64,000 bases of DNA from Polytrichum commune. Taxonomy: Eukaryota > Streptophyta > Polytrichopsida > Polytrichales > Polytrichaceae. The stretch covers positions 9,550,501 through 9,614,500 of the forward strand of contig OX485805.1 of the NCBI GenBank assembly GCA_950295325.1, written 5' to 3'. The notes beneath the pieces were generated by a model that saw nothing but the letters and a program-made list of their open reading frames with translations, searched no databases and was not told the DNA's origin. Of this stretch, positions 48,259 to 58,355 are shown piece after piece (the stretch's first letter is position 1; the number at the start of each line of letters is the position of its first letter). Made by a program: the position numbers and the translations under genes.

Positions 48259-48271
48259 CCCCCCCCCCCCC
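48259..48271. repeat. Poly(C)13 tract
   Basis: Thirteen C on the plus strand, 57 bp before the Harbinger element. Confidence 0.95.
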
Positions 48272-48371
48272 AACTACATAATGCCCTTGGTTTCAAGCTT
48301 GTGAGACATGCTTTTGTACTACACCTTAGGGCATCTGCAGCCGGCTCGCCAACGGCTCCCGCCAACGGCGC

Positions 48372-50005
48372 ATGGCGGGCCCGGTGCGAAAACGGCCTCC
48401 CAACGGACACTGCACAGCTCCCTCCAAACTGCCGAGGGACGCCATTGAGCTCCCGGTCTCTCCAAATTTTGCACCTGTGGAGGGAGAAGTTTTCCTCCCT
48501 TCAAACTCAGTCAACGCCAGCATGGCAGGGTTGGAAGCGGGAAGGGTGAGGAAAGGGAAGAACTTTACAGCAGAGGAGGAGACATGCTTGTGTAGGAGTT
48601 TTTTGGCAGTGTCGCAGGATCCAGTGTGCGGAAATGGGCAACGCAACACCGCATTCTGGGAGCGCATCACTGCTCTCTTCAATCGCGTGAAGGCAAGGGG
48701 GAGTCCGTTGCGACCTTCAAGGTCTCTAGAGACCAAGTGGGGGAGCATCAAGCATGATGTCTCGAAGTTTTGTGGTGCGTACAAGCAGGTTTTGGATTGT
48801 AGAGAGTCGGGCACTTCACTAGAGGATGTGCTAGATCGTGCATTGGAATACTATAGAGACAGACACCCCAAGCAACAAGGATTCACCTTCCTGCATTGTT
48901 GGGCTTTGTTGAAAGAGGTGCCCAGGTGGTGGGAATCTCCTCTGGACGTCCAGAAGAGAAATCACGGTGGAGAGGGGAGTCCGGGAGGTGTGGCTATGGC
49001 AGCCCGGAGAGCGGTTGTGCACACGCAGCCTGCTGCTGTTGTCGAGGGGGATGCTGTGGAGGGTGCCAGCGCCGAAGGGGAGGGTTTTGGTAGTGTAGAG
49101 AGCGCAGCCCGGGAGTTGGTGAGGCCCAGGGGCCAGAAGGCATCGAAGCAAGACCTGGTGGAGGTTGGGCGCCGAGACTCAATCTTGAAGTCTCAGGCAA
49201 GGGCTACTGAACAAATGGCCGCCGCCAACATGCGGAAGGCGGAGGCAATGCAGGACCACTCGGCGATGGCATTGTTCAAAATGAACCTGGATGAGTTGGA
49301 CCAAGGCGCCAGAGAATACTTCGAGCTTCGACGCTCCGAAGAATTGGAGAGGATAAGGCGCCGAATTGATGCGGAGAAGAGGGTGGCCGACCAGGAGAGG
49401 GTGGAGCATGATAGGCTCATGCTGGAGCAGGAGGCAGATGGGCTTCGGGGGAAACGACCGAGGACTGCACCGACGAACGCCGCTCCTGTAACCGCACAGA
49501 CAGCTCCCTCGCCGAGAATTCCTGCTCCTGTGCCCGAATCGACAGCTCCCTCGCCGAGAATTCCGAGTCCTCCTCCGGTGGCACCTCCTTCATTGCCAGG
49601 TAAGGATTTTTGCAATCTTTAGGGGTTTACAGGCTTCAGGGATTTCTTCATTCTTGAGGTACTGGCCGCTCGGGAGACCAGCAGAATTCTTTTCTGCTGG
49701 TTTGGTTTTGTTTTTTTTTTGGATTTCTTATTCGGCTGTGCTCTTTTGCAGATGATTCCCAAGGTGACTACTGGGAGGATTCAGGGATCATCCCAAACAC
49801 CCAACACCAATCTCAAGCACCAAGCATTCAATCTAATTACCAAACACATAGAAGTGTAGCCAGCTCTCACCCTCAAGGATTGTATAGTGTAGAAAACTCA
49901 AGTGCAGTGGATGGAAATCCCAATGTGATTCTAGGAGGTCAAGAATATGTGTACAGAAACTTTGGACAAGGTCTAAACCTAAATGCCCATTTCTACTCTC
50001 AATGA
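48372..50005 (+). CDS. Harbinger ORF1: Myb/SANT-like (trihelix-type) DNA-binding protein, two exons
   Basis: ORF1 proteins of PIF/Harbinger elements bind subterminal DNA and help the transposase enter the nucleus. Exon 1 is 48372-49599 and exon 2 is 49752-50005 (stop 50003-50005). The intron is GTAAGG..TTTTGCAG, 152 bp, phase 1, giving 493 residues. The Myb/SANT-like domain spans about 60-188 (RKGKNFTAEEE, W96, ETKWGSIKHDVSKFCG, TFLHCWALLK). A basic, Glu/Arg-rich probable coiled coil follows at about 265-350, then a Pro/Ser/Ala-rich linker. The layout matches plant proteins often annotated as NAM-associated or trihelix-like. An alternative start at M51 (48522) gives 443 residues; the first 50 residues arise from terminal-repeat-proximal sequence, so M51 may be the true start. 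No break is seen. Confidence 0.85.
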
Positions 50006-50039
50006 CAGTGTATTTTATCTCAACTTTCTGCATTCTTCA

Positions 50040-50400
50040 CTAGCCTCTGAATTTCTGCAATCTGCTGTATTGTTGTGGCCTGTGAAAGCTGGTAGAGTCT
50101 GAAATTTGTTCAAATGTAGTAGACTGCGAACTGTGCTAGGGTCTGAAATCTGGTGATATCATGTAGCCTGTGAAATCTGATAGACTATGAAATCTGTTGA
50201 TATGTAGCCTGTATGGCTACACTCTGAAATCTGCTGAAATCATTATAGACTCTGAAATGTGCACCCGAATGTTTTTAGACTCTGCAATCTGCAGCCGAAT
50301 GGTGTAGCCTGTAACCTTTGCTAGACTGTGAAATGTACTGAAATGTTTGATAGACTTTTTGTAGCCTGAAATCTTTACTGCACTCTATTTGTTTCATTTG
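50040..50400. repeat. Degenerate short tandem repeats inside the Harbinger element
   Basis: Recurring TGAAATCTG, TAGACT(G/C)TG and GTAGCCTGT words with irregular 20-40 bp period, directly after the ORF1 stop. They may be 3'UTR or transposase/ORF1 binding repeats. Confidence 0.65.
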
Positions 50401-50570
50401 CTTGATTTCATATAGACTTATGAATGACACACAAAGAACTTGATTTCATATAATCTTATCAGTGACACACAAAGAACTTGATTTCATATAATCTTATCAG
50501 TGACACACAAAGAACTTGATTTCATATAATCTTATCAGTGACACACAAAGAACTTGATTTCACGCATAAA
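50401..50570. repeat. 38-bp minisatellite inside the Harbinger element
   Basis: Units start CTTGATTTCATATAATCTTA and end GACACACAAAGAA, at 50401, 50439, 50477 and 50515 with a partial fifth at 50553. Copies 2-4 are identical; copy 1 has several changes. Confidence 0.95.
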
Positions 50571-50941
50571 AATGAACAAACAGTGGGATTGGCTATCACA
50601 TTGATGGAAAGAAGAAACTCGAAAAGAATCTAAAATCGACATGTGAGCAGTTCATCATGTTGGTCACTAAGATTACCGTTGAGCCTTTACTCTCTTTCAT
50701 GACAAAGGTCACAGCTACGGAATTCTTCCACTCGATCAATATTGTTCAAACCCATGAAGTCCAACATATTGGAAGTACATGGGCAAGTGTTTTCTTTGCT
50801 AGAATAAGATTATACACAAGAAGAGACTGCACAGATTCACATCATGAAGCTCTCTGATTTGCAATCATTTCTTGAGGGTCTTTGCTAAGCCAACTCTATA
50901 GCTTCATTATATCCAATCCTATATTGCATTACAAATTAAGT

Positions 50942-52330
50942 TCACCTAGCACGTCCTCTCAACATCCAAAGGTGGTCAATCAAATCATTTCTCAATGCAA
51001 AATGGGACTGTACATTCTCTATCTCTCTAGTCCCACTTTGCAAATCATAGAATGTGAAGGGGGAAGGGGTAATTGCCACTGGAGCTCCAAGATCAACAAG
51101 AGGCTCTAGGCCTAAATCACGCTCATCCTCTATAATCATGTTATGCATAATGATGCAAGCGATCATGATGTTCGTGATGACACCTAGATCCCAATGCCGC
51201 ACTGGATTTTTGATGATGTCCCATCGAGACTGTAAAACGCCAAATGCCCGCTCAACATCCTTCCTAGCACCCTCCTGGCACTTTGTAAAATGCTGCTTCA
51301 TCTCACCTTGAGGCTCATGAATTGGGTGCACAAAACAAGACCAAGGTGGATAAATCCCATCAGTGAGCACGTAATACCGGGAGTAGACATGGCCGTTTAC
51401 CTCGAATGTGAGGTCTTGCCCAGGACCCCGCAACATCTTCAACAAAAAAGGGGAACGGTCTAACACATTAATGTCGTTGTTTCCCCCTGGCAACCCAAAG
51501 AAGGCATGCCAAATCCATAGACTCTGGTCAGCGACTGCCTCCAATATAATGCTCCTGTTCTTGTCCTTGTCTTGGAATTGCCCTTGCCATGCAACGGGGC
51601 AATTCTTCCAATTCCAGTGCATGCAATCTAAACTACCAAACATCCCTGGAAACCCCCGGTTCTCATTGATACTCATTTGCAAAACCAAATCGTCCCTAGA
51701 TGGTTCTCTCAAGTATGTAGACTCAAAACAACCCCTTATAGCCACACAAAACCTCCTCATACACTCTTGGGCAGTGGACTCACCCAACCTACAATATTCA
51801 TCGGTTGCATCTGCACCCGAACCGTATGCAAGCATGCGAAGTGCAGCAGTACACTTTTGCAACGGTGATAAGCTCAAGCGTCCACAAGCATCCAGTTTTT
51901 GCAAAAACCATGGATCAAAATTGCCAACCGCATCCACAATCCTCAAGAACACCTCCCTCCGCATCCTAAACCGTCTCCTAAACACGCTAGGTCCATAAGT
52001 CGGGTTGTCCGAAAAATAATCAGTCACCAACAAATTATGATAGGTTTCCCTATCACGAAACACATTTTTCCTTCCAGGTACACTCCCACGAACCACGGGA
52101 GTAGAACTACATTGCCCCAAAATTTCAGATGACACAACATCAACCATCTGCATGAATAGCTCATTCTCAAATTCATCCTCCATGTCTTCTTCAAACCCTA
52201 AATCAAAACATAAGTTTCTCTCAAGCTCATCCTCCCAACTATCCATGACACCTTCCCAACAAGAAAGATTTACAAGTCCTAACCCTAAAACCACACAAAA
52301 TACACTCCCCTCAATAACAAATCGCCACAC
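50942..52330 (-). CDS. PIF/Harbinger DDE transposase (HARBI1/ALP1-like, DDE_Tnp_4)
   Basis: Catalyses excision and insertion of the element. Intronless frame of 462 residues; the likely start is M29 (52246, MDSWEDELERN, acidic N-terminus), giving 434 residues. An N-terminal HTH-like region reads YGPSVFRRRFRMRREVFLRI (113-132), followed by LSPLQKCTAALRMLAYG. The catalytic triad is present: D235 in GSLDCMHW, D324 in LTDGIYP, E360 in RKDVERAFGVLQ, with exactly 35 residues between D324 and E360. FFGLPGGNNDINVL (278-290) and ACIIMHNMIIEDER (391-404) are the other family blocks. No stop or frameshift. Plant relatives are annotated as nuclease HARBI1 or ALP1-like. It needs ORF1 (plus strand, convergent) as partner. 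Confidence 0.95.
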   Translation of the reverse strand: MWRFVIEGSVFCVVLGLGLVNLSCWEGVMDSWEDELERNLCFDLGFEEDMEDEFENELFMQMVDVVSSEILGQCSSTPVVRGSVPGRKNVFRDRETYHNLLVTDYFSDNPTYGPSVFRRRFRMRREVFLRIVDAVGNFDPWFLQKLDACGRLSLSPLQKCTAALRMLAYGSGADATDEYCRLGESTAQECMRRFCVAIRGCFESTYLREPSRDDLVLQMSINENRGFPGMFGSLDCMHWNWKNCPVAWQGQFQDKDKNRSIILEAVADQSLWIWHAFFGLPGGNNDINVLDRSPFLLKMLRGPGQDLTFEVNGHVYSRYYVLTDGIYPPWSCFVHPIHEPQGEMKQHFTKCQEGARKDVERAFGVLQSRWDIIKNPVRHWDLGVITNIMIACIIMHNMIIEDERDLGLEPLVDLGAPVAITPSPFTFYDLQSGTREIENVQSHFALRNDLIDHLWMLRGRAR

Positions 52331-52948
52331 ATGCCCTACAATCTCAAACGATAATTCAACAGCTTCGAAAAAGCTTGCAGCTCTGGCCCTTTCAACTCTG
52401 GTTTCGGGTGATCAGCTACTGGAGTGCTCCGGTTTCAGGATAACAAGCTCACACAAAACTATGGCCAACTGGCAGGCCACGCAGGCTTGCCACCCACCGC
52501 GGTGGCCCCACCCAATACCCTTCCCGCGCGCATACAGGGGGCCCTTGCAGGGCGCCGACTGGGCGGCCCTCCCGGCACGGCCCTCCCTCCAAATTAAGTG
52601 CCCGCGTCAATGCCCGTTGCTGGGACCCTTTGCCGTGAGCCGACTGCAGATGCCCTTAGAATGTGCAATACTCCTCGTCCTGTAAAGGGTTAAAGTGCAA
52701 TGTGCATGGCAGCCATAAAAAGAATTCAAAAACAAAACCCAAAAACAAACAAAGAACAAACATCCAAGTTGCATGCAAGTGAAGATGAAAATCTGACATT
52801 CTACATAACTTACTTATTACCTAGTCACAGTTGGTGAAGTGGAAGCAACCTTTCAAGAGACGGTCGACTTGGTCAAAACACTCCACTTCAACATTAAAGG
52901 TGGATAATGGTCCATGTCACATGGTTGCTTTTCAAATACCACAAGTAA

Positions 52949-53742
52949 GGGGCACTTCACACACGAGCCAAGAGCCGTGACCATGAAATTGTGAGAGCCC
53001 AAAAGAAAGTGTCCAAGGGCCGTCACACGACACTTCCAAAATCATGTAGTGTGGTCACGGACCCTCAAGTGTAGTGTGAAGTCATATGTGACTAGGCCCT
53101 CAACCAAATGCTATTTCAATCAATTTCTATTCATGCGGGTCCTCACGCATGATAAACTAGAATAAATCGACGGTTGTGAATGTTCGGAGTGTCGTGGTCT
53201 GCCGGTTTTTGTGTCAGGCCTACCTCCAAGAGGTGGTTTTTGAGAATAATCCAAGTGACCATGAAACGTGATCCATTTCATGCCATGTAGGAATATGTGT
53301 AGGCTTTACATCCATCTTGCATTCACATACTCCGTTGGTCCCTCAAGCGTAGTGTGAAGCGAACTTGAACTGGCTCCGCCTTTTCCACCAATAAGAGTGC
53401 TTGAAGTGAAATGGTCACGGGCTCTCAATCTTGTGTGTGAAGTGGTGCTCGAAAACCATCTCTTGGAGGTAGGTCTAACACAAAACCGGGAGACCATGGC
53501 ACTCTATACGCTCACAACCGTTGTTTTATTCTATTTTATCATGTGTGAAGACCCACATGAATAGAAATTCATTGAAATGACATTTGGTTGAAGGCCCAGT
53601 CACATATGACTTCACACTACACTTGAGGATCCGTGACCACACTACATGGTTTTGGAAGTGTCTTGTGACGGCCCTTGGACACTTTCTTTTGGGCTCTCAC
53701 ACTTTCATGGTCATGGCTCTTGGCTCTTGTGTGAAGTGGCCC
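52949..53742. mobile_element. Composite of two Harbinger-type MITE family A copies (A3 inverted, A4 truncated)
   Basis: 52949-53445 is a nearly full family A copy in inverted orientation (GGGGCACTTCACACACGAGC at left, GTGTGAAGTGG at right). At 53451 it is joined to the 3' half of a forward copy that begins at AAAACCATCTCTTGGAGGTA and runs to the terminus GTGAAGTGGCCC at 53742. The outer flanks are TAA (left) and TTA (right), which do not match, consistent with recombination or nested insertion with deletion rather than one simple insertion. Confidence 0.85.
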
Positions 53743-56108
53743 TTAGTAGGCAACTCAACTCTACCTAGTTATAAACTCCAATGTGATGTTGTGTTTTCGA
53801 CACTCACCGTACCAAGTACATGCAAGTTATGGAACTTTGAAACATTCTTGAATTCTCATCCGTTACGCTACACTATACATCTAATGTAGTGTGGCCCACA
53901 TTTAGCTTAGGTACTTATCATCATAAAATGGTCTTGCAATCCATGGGTGGAAACCAAAGAAGGTAACATCAAACACTTGTTATTACGTGAAAAGTCATGG
54001 AGGTCACCCCACATAACATGGCACATCAAATTTATTATCACTACAAAATGCATGCAAATTTGAATTTTGAATGGTTCTCAAGTTCCCATATGCATCCGTT
54101 TTCTACACTATACATATGGTCTAGTGTGGCCCACACTAAGCAAAGGTACACTAAATCCACAACCTCCAAACATGCATAAATAAATGCCAACACAAAAAAG
54201 AGCTACAATTGTTAAAGATAAACTTGCCTATGTTGACAAAAATGGGTGTCTAACAAGCAGCTTGACCAAAAACTCTCAACCCATTTTTGGAAGGCCCCAA
54301 GCATATTCGATGCACAAATTACACAAACTTTCAAATTTTGATATGCCCAATACATGGGAACTGCAAAACAAACATCTTTTGGCCACTAACACACCCCAAT
54401 CCCTACTACACACTCAGCCCAAACCATGAAACGGGCACGTGGCCACACCTACTCTCCACATGCACTCACCCACACACAAAAGGCCTTTGCATAGCCCAAC
54501 ATAACAAACTTGTACAGCAAATAGCCCACACACTCCAATCCAACAAACATACAAGATGCTACACCCTCATAAATGTCGGCAACTAACACAACCGGCCCCA
54601 AGACATGACAATTCTGGAATGGTTAATACAATGCGCATGCCTCCCCAACACCTGCACATGCATGGCCCAATTAAGATCCAACATCCTATGTATTCTAGGA
54701 AGCCCCATAGATAGCCACATATCCATCCCCCCCGAACCCACCAAACACCAGACAGTTCATAGGTCTCACATAATGTCGCGATAGATTCCCCCATACTGCC
54801 ATACGAAGGAAAATCGAACAAGTATGCCCCCCTCATTCAAACATCAAGATTGCCTGATGGAATGGTAACTTCTTTATTGCCATCACCACAAGGGTATGTG
54901 GAGCCATTCACAAACAATCACCAAAAGCACTACACAACCTCAAAATACCGCTGCCAGAAATCAAGAAACTCATGAAACACATACACCAAATAGTCATAAA
55001 ATACCTCACGTACCTTGTTCTAAATAAAAGGAAGCTCAATAACAACCAATCACCGGTCAACATGCCCCCATGAACTCAAACACCGTAACCACCCACACCA
55101 ATGGATCACAAAACCTTCCCTTGAAACTAGTACTTAATGGAACCCACCTCCGGAAGGTAGGAAGTAAGCCTATCCTCAAGCCTAGTCAAACGAGATCAAG
55201 TTAAGGATGAACAAGCTCCAATTCACGTTGGTGCAAATTAAAACATTAATGTTCCTTTTTAGCTAGTAGCTGGTCGAAATCATATGTAGAGCAAACATGC
55301 TTATTTCCGTAAACTTAAGCAATTTCGCATAGGTGCATATGTAACAACTTTTATGAATTTCACATGCACTTGAGTTCATCCATCTCAACTAGGCTCTCTT
55401 CTTTCTTGGAGTCCATGTGTGTTATTGAGGTGATTTTTCACATGTCTAGAAATTGATATCACAACGTCTAACAAAAAAAATCACAATTTATTTTGAAATT
55501 TGAAATTATTGTAAAATTTCAAAGGCAAGATTTTCTTCCAATCCATATTCACAACATAGGTTGACTTTATTTCTAATAATAGGAGACAACAAACTTAAGT
55601 ACAATTAGTGTCCTTTTCAAGGAACCCAACTCTATGCCCTTTTAACTTACATTTTCTAGCATGCCGAATGTGAAGGCGACATGTGTGAAACTTCACAGTT
55701 TTTCCCACCATGTTAGAAAATGACGACTACATGTGTGGAACCTCACAAAACTCTATATATTAACATGAGGGGAGGGGGAAGTGTTGGAAATGGGTATGTC
55801 TACTCTAGGTATTGGTTGGGGGTTGCCCAACTCCAGTGGTTGGTAATGTTGGCACTTGGTGGCCATTAGTATACACTTGCATCACCTCAAGAACTTGGCT
55901 ACGACGGTGGCAGTCGCCCAATGGATCATGCTTGGGTCAAGCTAAGGTAGACATGCCTAAATTGGTTAGTTATCTTAATTGAACACCTATATTTGAGTGG
56001 TGTGTGGTTTAGTGTGGCTCTAAGAACCGATACCAAAAAGACATGTTTGTAAAAGAGATTGAACTGCATGTGTGGACTTTATGTACAATAATGTGGGGTT
56101 TCTAAAGG
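53743..56108. other. Intergenic DNA, with a G-poor block
   Basis: No gene supported. 54180-55100 is strikingly poor in G on the plus strand (C/A-rich) and contains interrupted open stretches in several frames, for example 54850-55070, without a recognisable family. Related short segments with GTGTGGCCCACA occur at 53887 and 54121. Confidence 0.45.
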
Positions 56109-56447
56109 TACACCCTAACCTCCGTAATGCCACTCCCTCTATTATATCCACAAACCCTAGGGAACGGATGTGCTCAGTTCAAATCTCCCTCCTTGTTGTC
56201 ACATTATCCTATCATATATCATGGGTTTTTACATTAGAATAATCCACCAAAGAATTCAATCCACACGCTCGCACGCATCACATTGTCATCATTGTCATTA
56301 TTGTAATTTTGACTTGGTGTGATTTCCCTAATGCCACACACTACACTAAATCTTTATTATCACGCATCCATGTTAACACTGCATACCTCCTTAATATCAC
56401 ATGCACTGTGGTTGCCACATGCTTGATATTAGGGAGATCATAGTGTA
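56109..56447 (+). mobile_element. TA-flanked MITE family B, copy B4
   Basis: 339 bp with left end CACCCTAACCTCCGTAATGC and right end inverse of CACTATGATCTCCCTAATAT, TA on both sides. Interior collinear with B1 and B2. Confidence 0.75.
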
Positions 56448-56788
56448 ATTCCGGTGTCAATTCAACTTTAAAGGGTAACCTTAGGGTTGCACACTATTCT
56501 AGGGCGTTTATGTTAGATGAATGAGAGGTACACTCGCATATGATAACTCCCTCTCTCCAATGGCCGCAGCTTGACTTAAGCTTAGAAAATAGTAGATGTG
56601 AATGTGTGCAAAGCAAGGCATCTACTTTTGCCAAGTGGCGACTTCATAAATAATGTAGTGATGAAGTGTCAGCACCCCATAGGTGTTGACCCAAATTAGA
56701 CAATTAAACCTCGTAATGAGCTACTGCTATGTGAACATGCAAACTTTACAAGGGGTTCTAATTAAGCTTTGTGTATACACCGTCATTA
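56448..56788. other. Intergenic DNA
   Basis: Nothing recognisable. Confidence 0.5.
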
Positions 56789-56792
56789 TTAA

Positions 56793-57394
56793 CCCCTAAA
56801 GGACCGGGGGTGTTTTAGCTTAGGTCATGTTTTCTTGATTAGCTCTTGTAGCAAGCTCAATTTCTTATTAGTGTGGGGTAATTTTCACGATCGGCACCGT
56901 TGAAACTAAAGAAGACTTACATAGCTTGTTTATGAAAAAAAGATCAACAAGATCGTACAATTTCTGAGAAATTGCCACCGTTGAGAAGATTGATGGAAAT
57001 TGTTTGGGCAGGGGGTACTTCGTACTTATGCTGGAATCAGATTGCTTGGAAGTGCTCCAAAACATCTGAAATTTTTACCACATGTAAAGAACATTATGAC
57101 CCTCATGTGGAATTTTTTTCGTCAAATTCTGAGGTGTGGAAAAAAAGATATGGGACTCTGAAGTCTCCAAGCAATGACATTGGGCCCAAAAACTGAAAAC
57201 TCAAAGAATTCGCCAAAAATCCAATCCTTCATCATTTTCTGATCGGAAAAGACCATTGGATCCATCTCGCAAAAACAACCAGGGTCTTCTCCCCGCAAAT
57301 TTGGGCTTCTTTGGAACAATCTCATCCAATTTGCACTTTTCTACAATCAAAAGCCCCATGGGGGCCCCCTGGGGGCCTTACGGTCCTTTAGGGG
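56793..57394. mobile_element. TTAA-flanked element with piggyBac-like ends
   Basis: 602 bp. Perfect 14-bp terminal inverted repeats CCCCTAAAGGACCG (56793-56806) and CGGTCCTTTAGGGG (57381-57394) are directly abutted by TTAA on both sides (56789-56792 and 57395-57398). TTAA targets plus CCC termini are the signature of piggyBac. Subterminal G/C palindrome GGGGGCCCCCTGGGGGCC near 57361-57378. No transposase, so non-autonomous. The alternative reading is a Harbinger MITE with TTA/TAA targets starting at A or C; that would leave asymmetric ends. Confidence 0.65.
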
Positions 57395-57398
57395 TTAA

Positions 57399-57953
57399 GT
57401 AGGGTCACGTGAGCTTGAGAGACATCGAGTGAAACAAAACAATCCCCAATCCATGTGCTGTAACGAGCAGTTTATCTCCTCCTTTTCACTATAGTTGAGG
57501 CGTCTATTTCCAATCAGGATCTCATTGGTAATTTATTGGGTACCAAAATTTCGATATGGTTGGGATTGAATTTCAATTAGGCCAGAACCAATAGTGTCAT
57601 GACACATGTCATGGTTTTGAGTTCATAAGTGATGAGGAATGAGCGGTAAAAATGAGCGGTTATGGAAAACTCTAGGCATTGATAATATGTTTGGGCCAAC
57701 TTTTGGCTTCATAAATTCACGGTAATTTTAATCCAAGGAATCAAATTACCAAAAAAAAATTACGATTCCTTTGATTTCTATCTGCCTACATGGGAAAAAT
57801 TTGTATTGCCTTGTACTTCTCCAAATCTAGCATAGAAACTCTTTTGTGATCGGTTTTAGGCGCCTCTACTCTATATCCTCCTCTTTCTACCCCTACACCT
57901 CCACCTATTCCAGCACAACTAACATAGCTGTGAAGAATATGTTCAATTCAACC
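57399..57953. other. Intergenic DNA
   Basis: Nothing recognisable. Confidence 0.5.
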
Positions 57954-58347
57954 CACGGGGAGGTCACTCCATTGTCAAGTTGAAAACCACGTGCGAACAA
58001 AAAAAATCTACTTTTTCTAAGTTGCATCAACAAAATGGGTCAAACTTTTATCAAAAAAAATTTATGAGTACATATACATGGTATCTATTACATAGTAAAA
58101 ATTGATAACCAAAATTGATAATTTTTTTTCTTCTAGAAAACATACCGTTTCTAACTAGAATGACGCAGAATTGAACTAAAAAAATTACTAGAAAAAATGG
58201 ATATGACTAAAAATTTCAAAAAAAAATACAAAAGATATTATCAATGGATATCTATATATAGAAAAATTATCTATGGCATATAATATAGGGGTAACAAACT
58301 TTGTTCGCACGTGGTTTTCAACTTGACAATGGAGTGACCTCCCCGTG
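57954..58347. mobile_element. Mutator-like foldback MITE with 48-bp perfect terminal inverted repeats
   Basis: Left repeat 57954-58001 starts CACGGGGAGGTCACTCC and ends ACGTGCGAACAAA; its exact inverse is 58300-58347. Flanks ATTCAACC (57946-57953) and ATTAAACC (58348-58355) agree in 7 of 8 positions, so an aged 8-9 bp target duplication is likely. The AT-rich interior has no coding capacity. Long perfect repeats and 8-9 bp duplications point to Mutator-like elements. Confidence 0.8.
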
Positions 58348-58355
58348 ATTAAACC

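Larger units (their letters stand above)
45497..48325. other. Intergenic DNA with dispersed repeats
   Basis: Contains repeat C copy 2 and repeat F copy 2 and a C13 tract at 48259-48271. No protein gene supported. Confidence 0.5.
48329..52655. mobile_element. Intact autonomous PIF/Harbinger transposon
   Basis: 4327 bp. The termini GGGCATCTGCAGCCGGCTC (48329-48347) and inverse GGGCATCTGCAGTCGGCTC (52637-52655) match in 18 of 19 positions and are flanked by the TTA target duplication (48326-48328 and 52656-52658). It carries both genes typical of the superfamily, ORF1 (Myb/SANT-like) on plus and DDE transposase on minus, converging on a repeat-rich 0.9-kb centre. Both frames are uninterrupted and all catalytic residues are present, so the element could be active or recently active. 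Its ends are GC-rich, unlike the AT-rich flanks. Confidence 0.95.

Noticed and set aside
50942-52330. Transposase start at the first in-frame Met (52330) as certain
   Set aside because: The first 28 residues are hydrophobic and unlike family N-termini; M29 at 52246 is preferred, and the longer frame is kept only as the outer limit.
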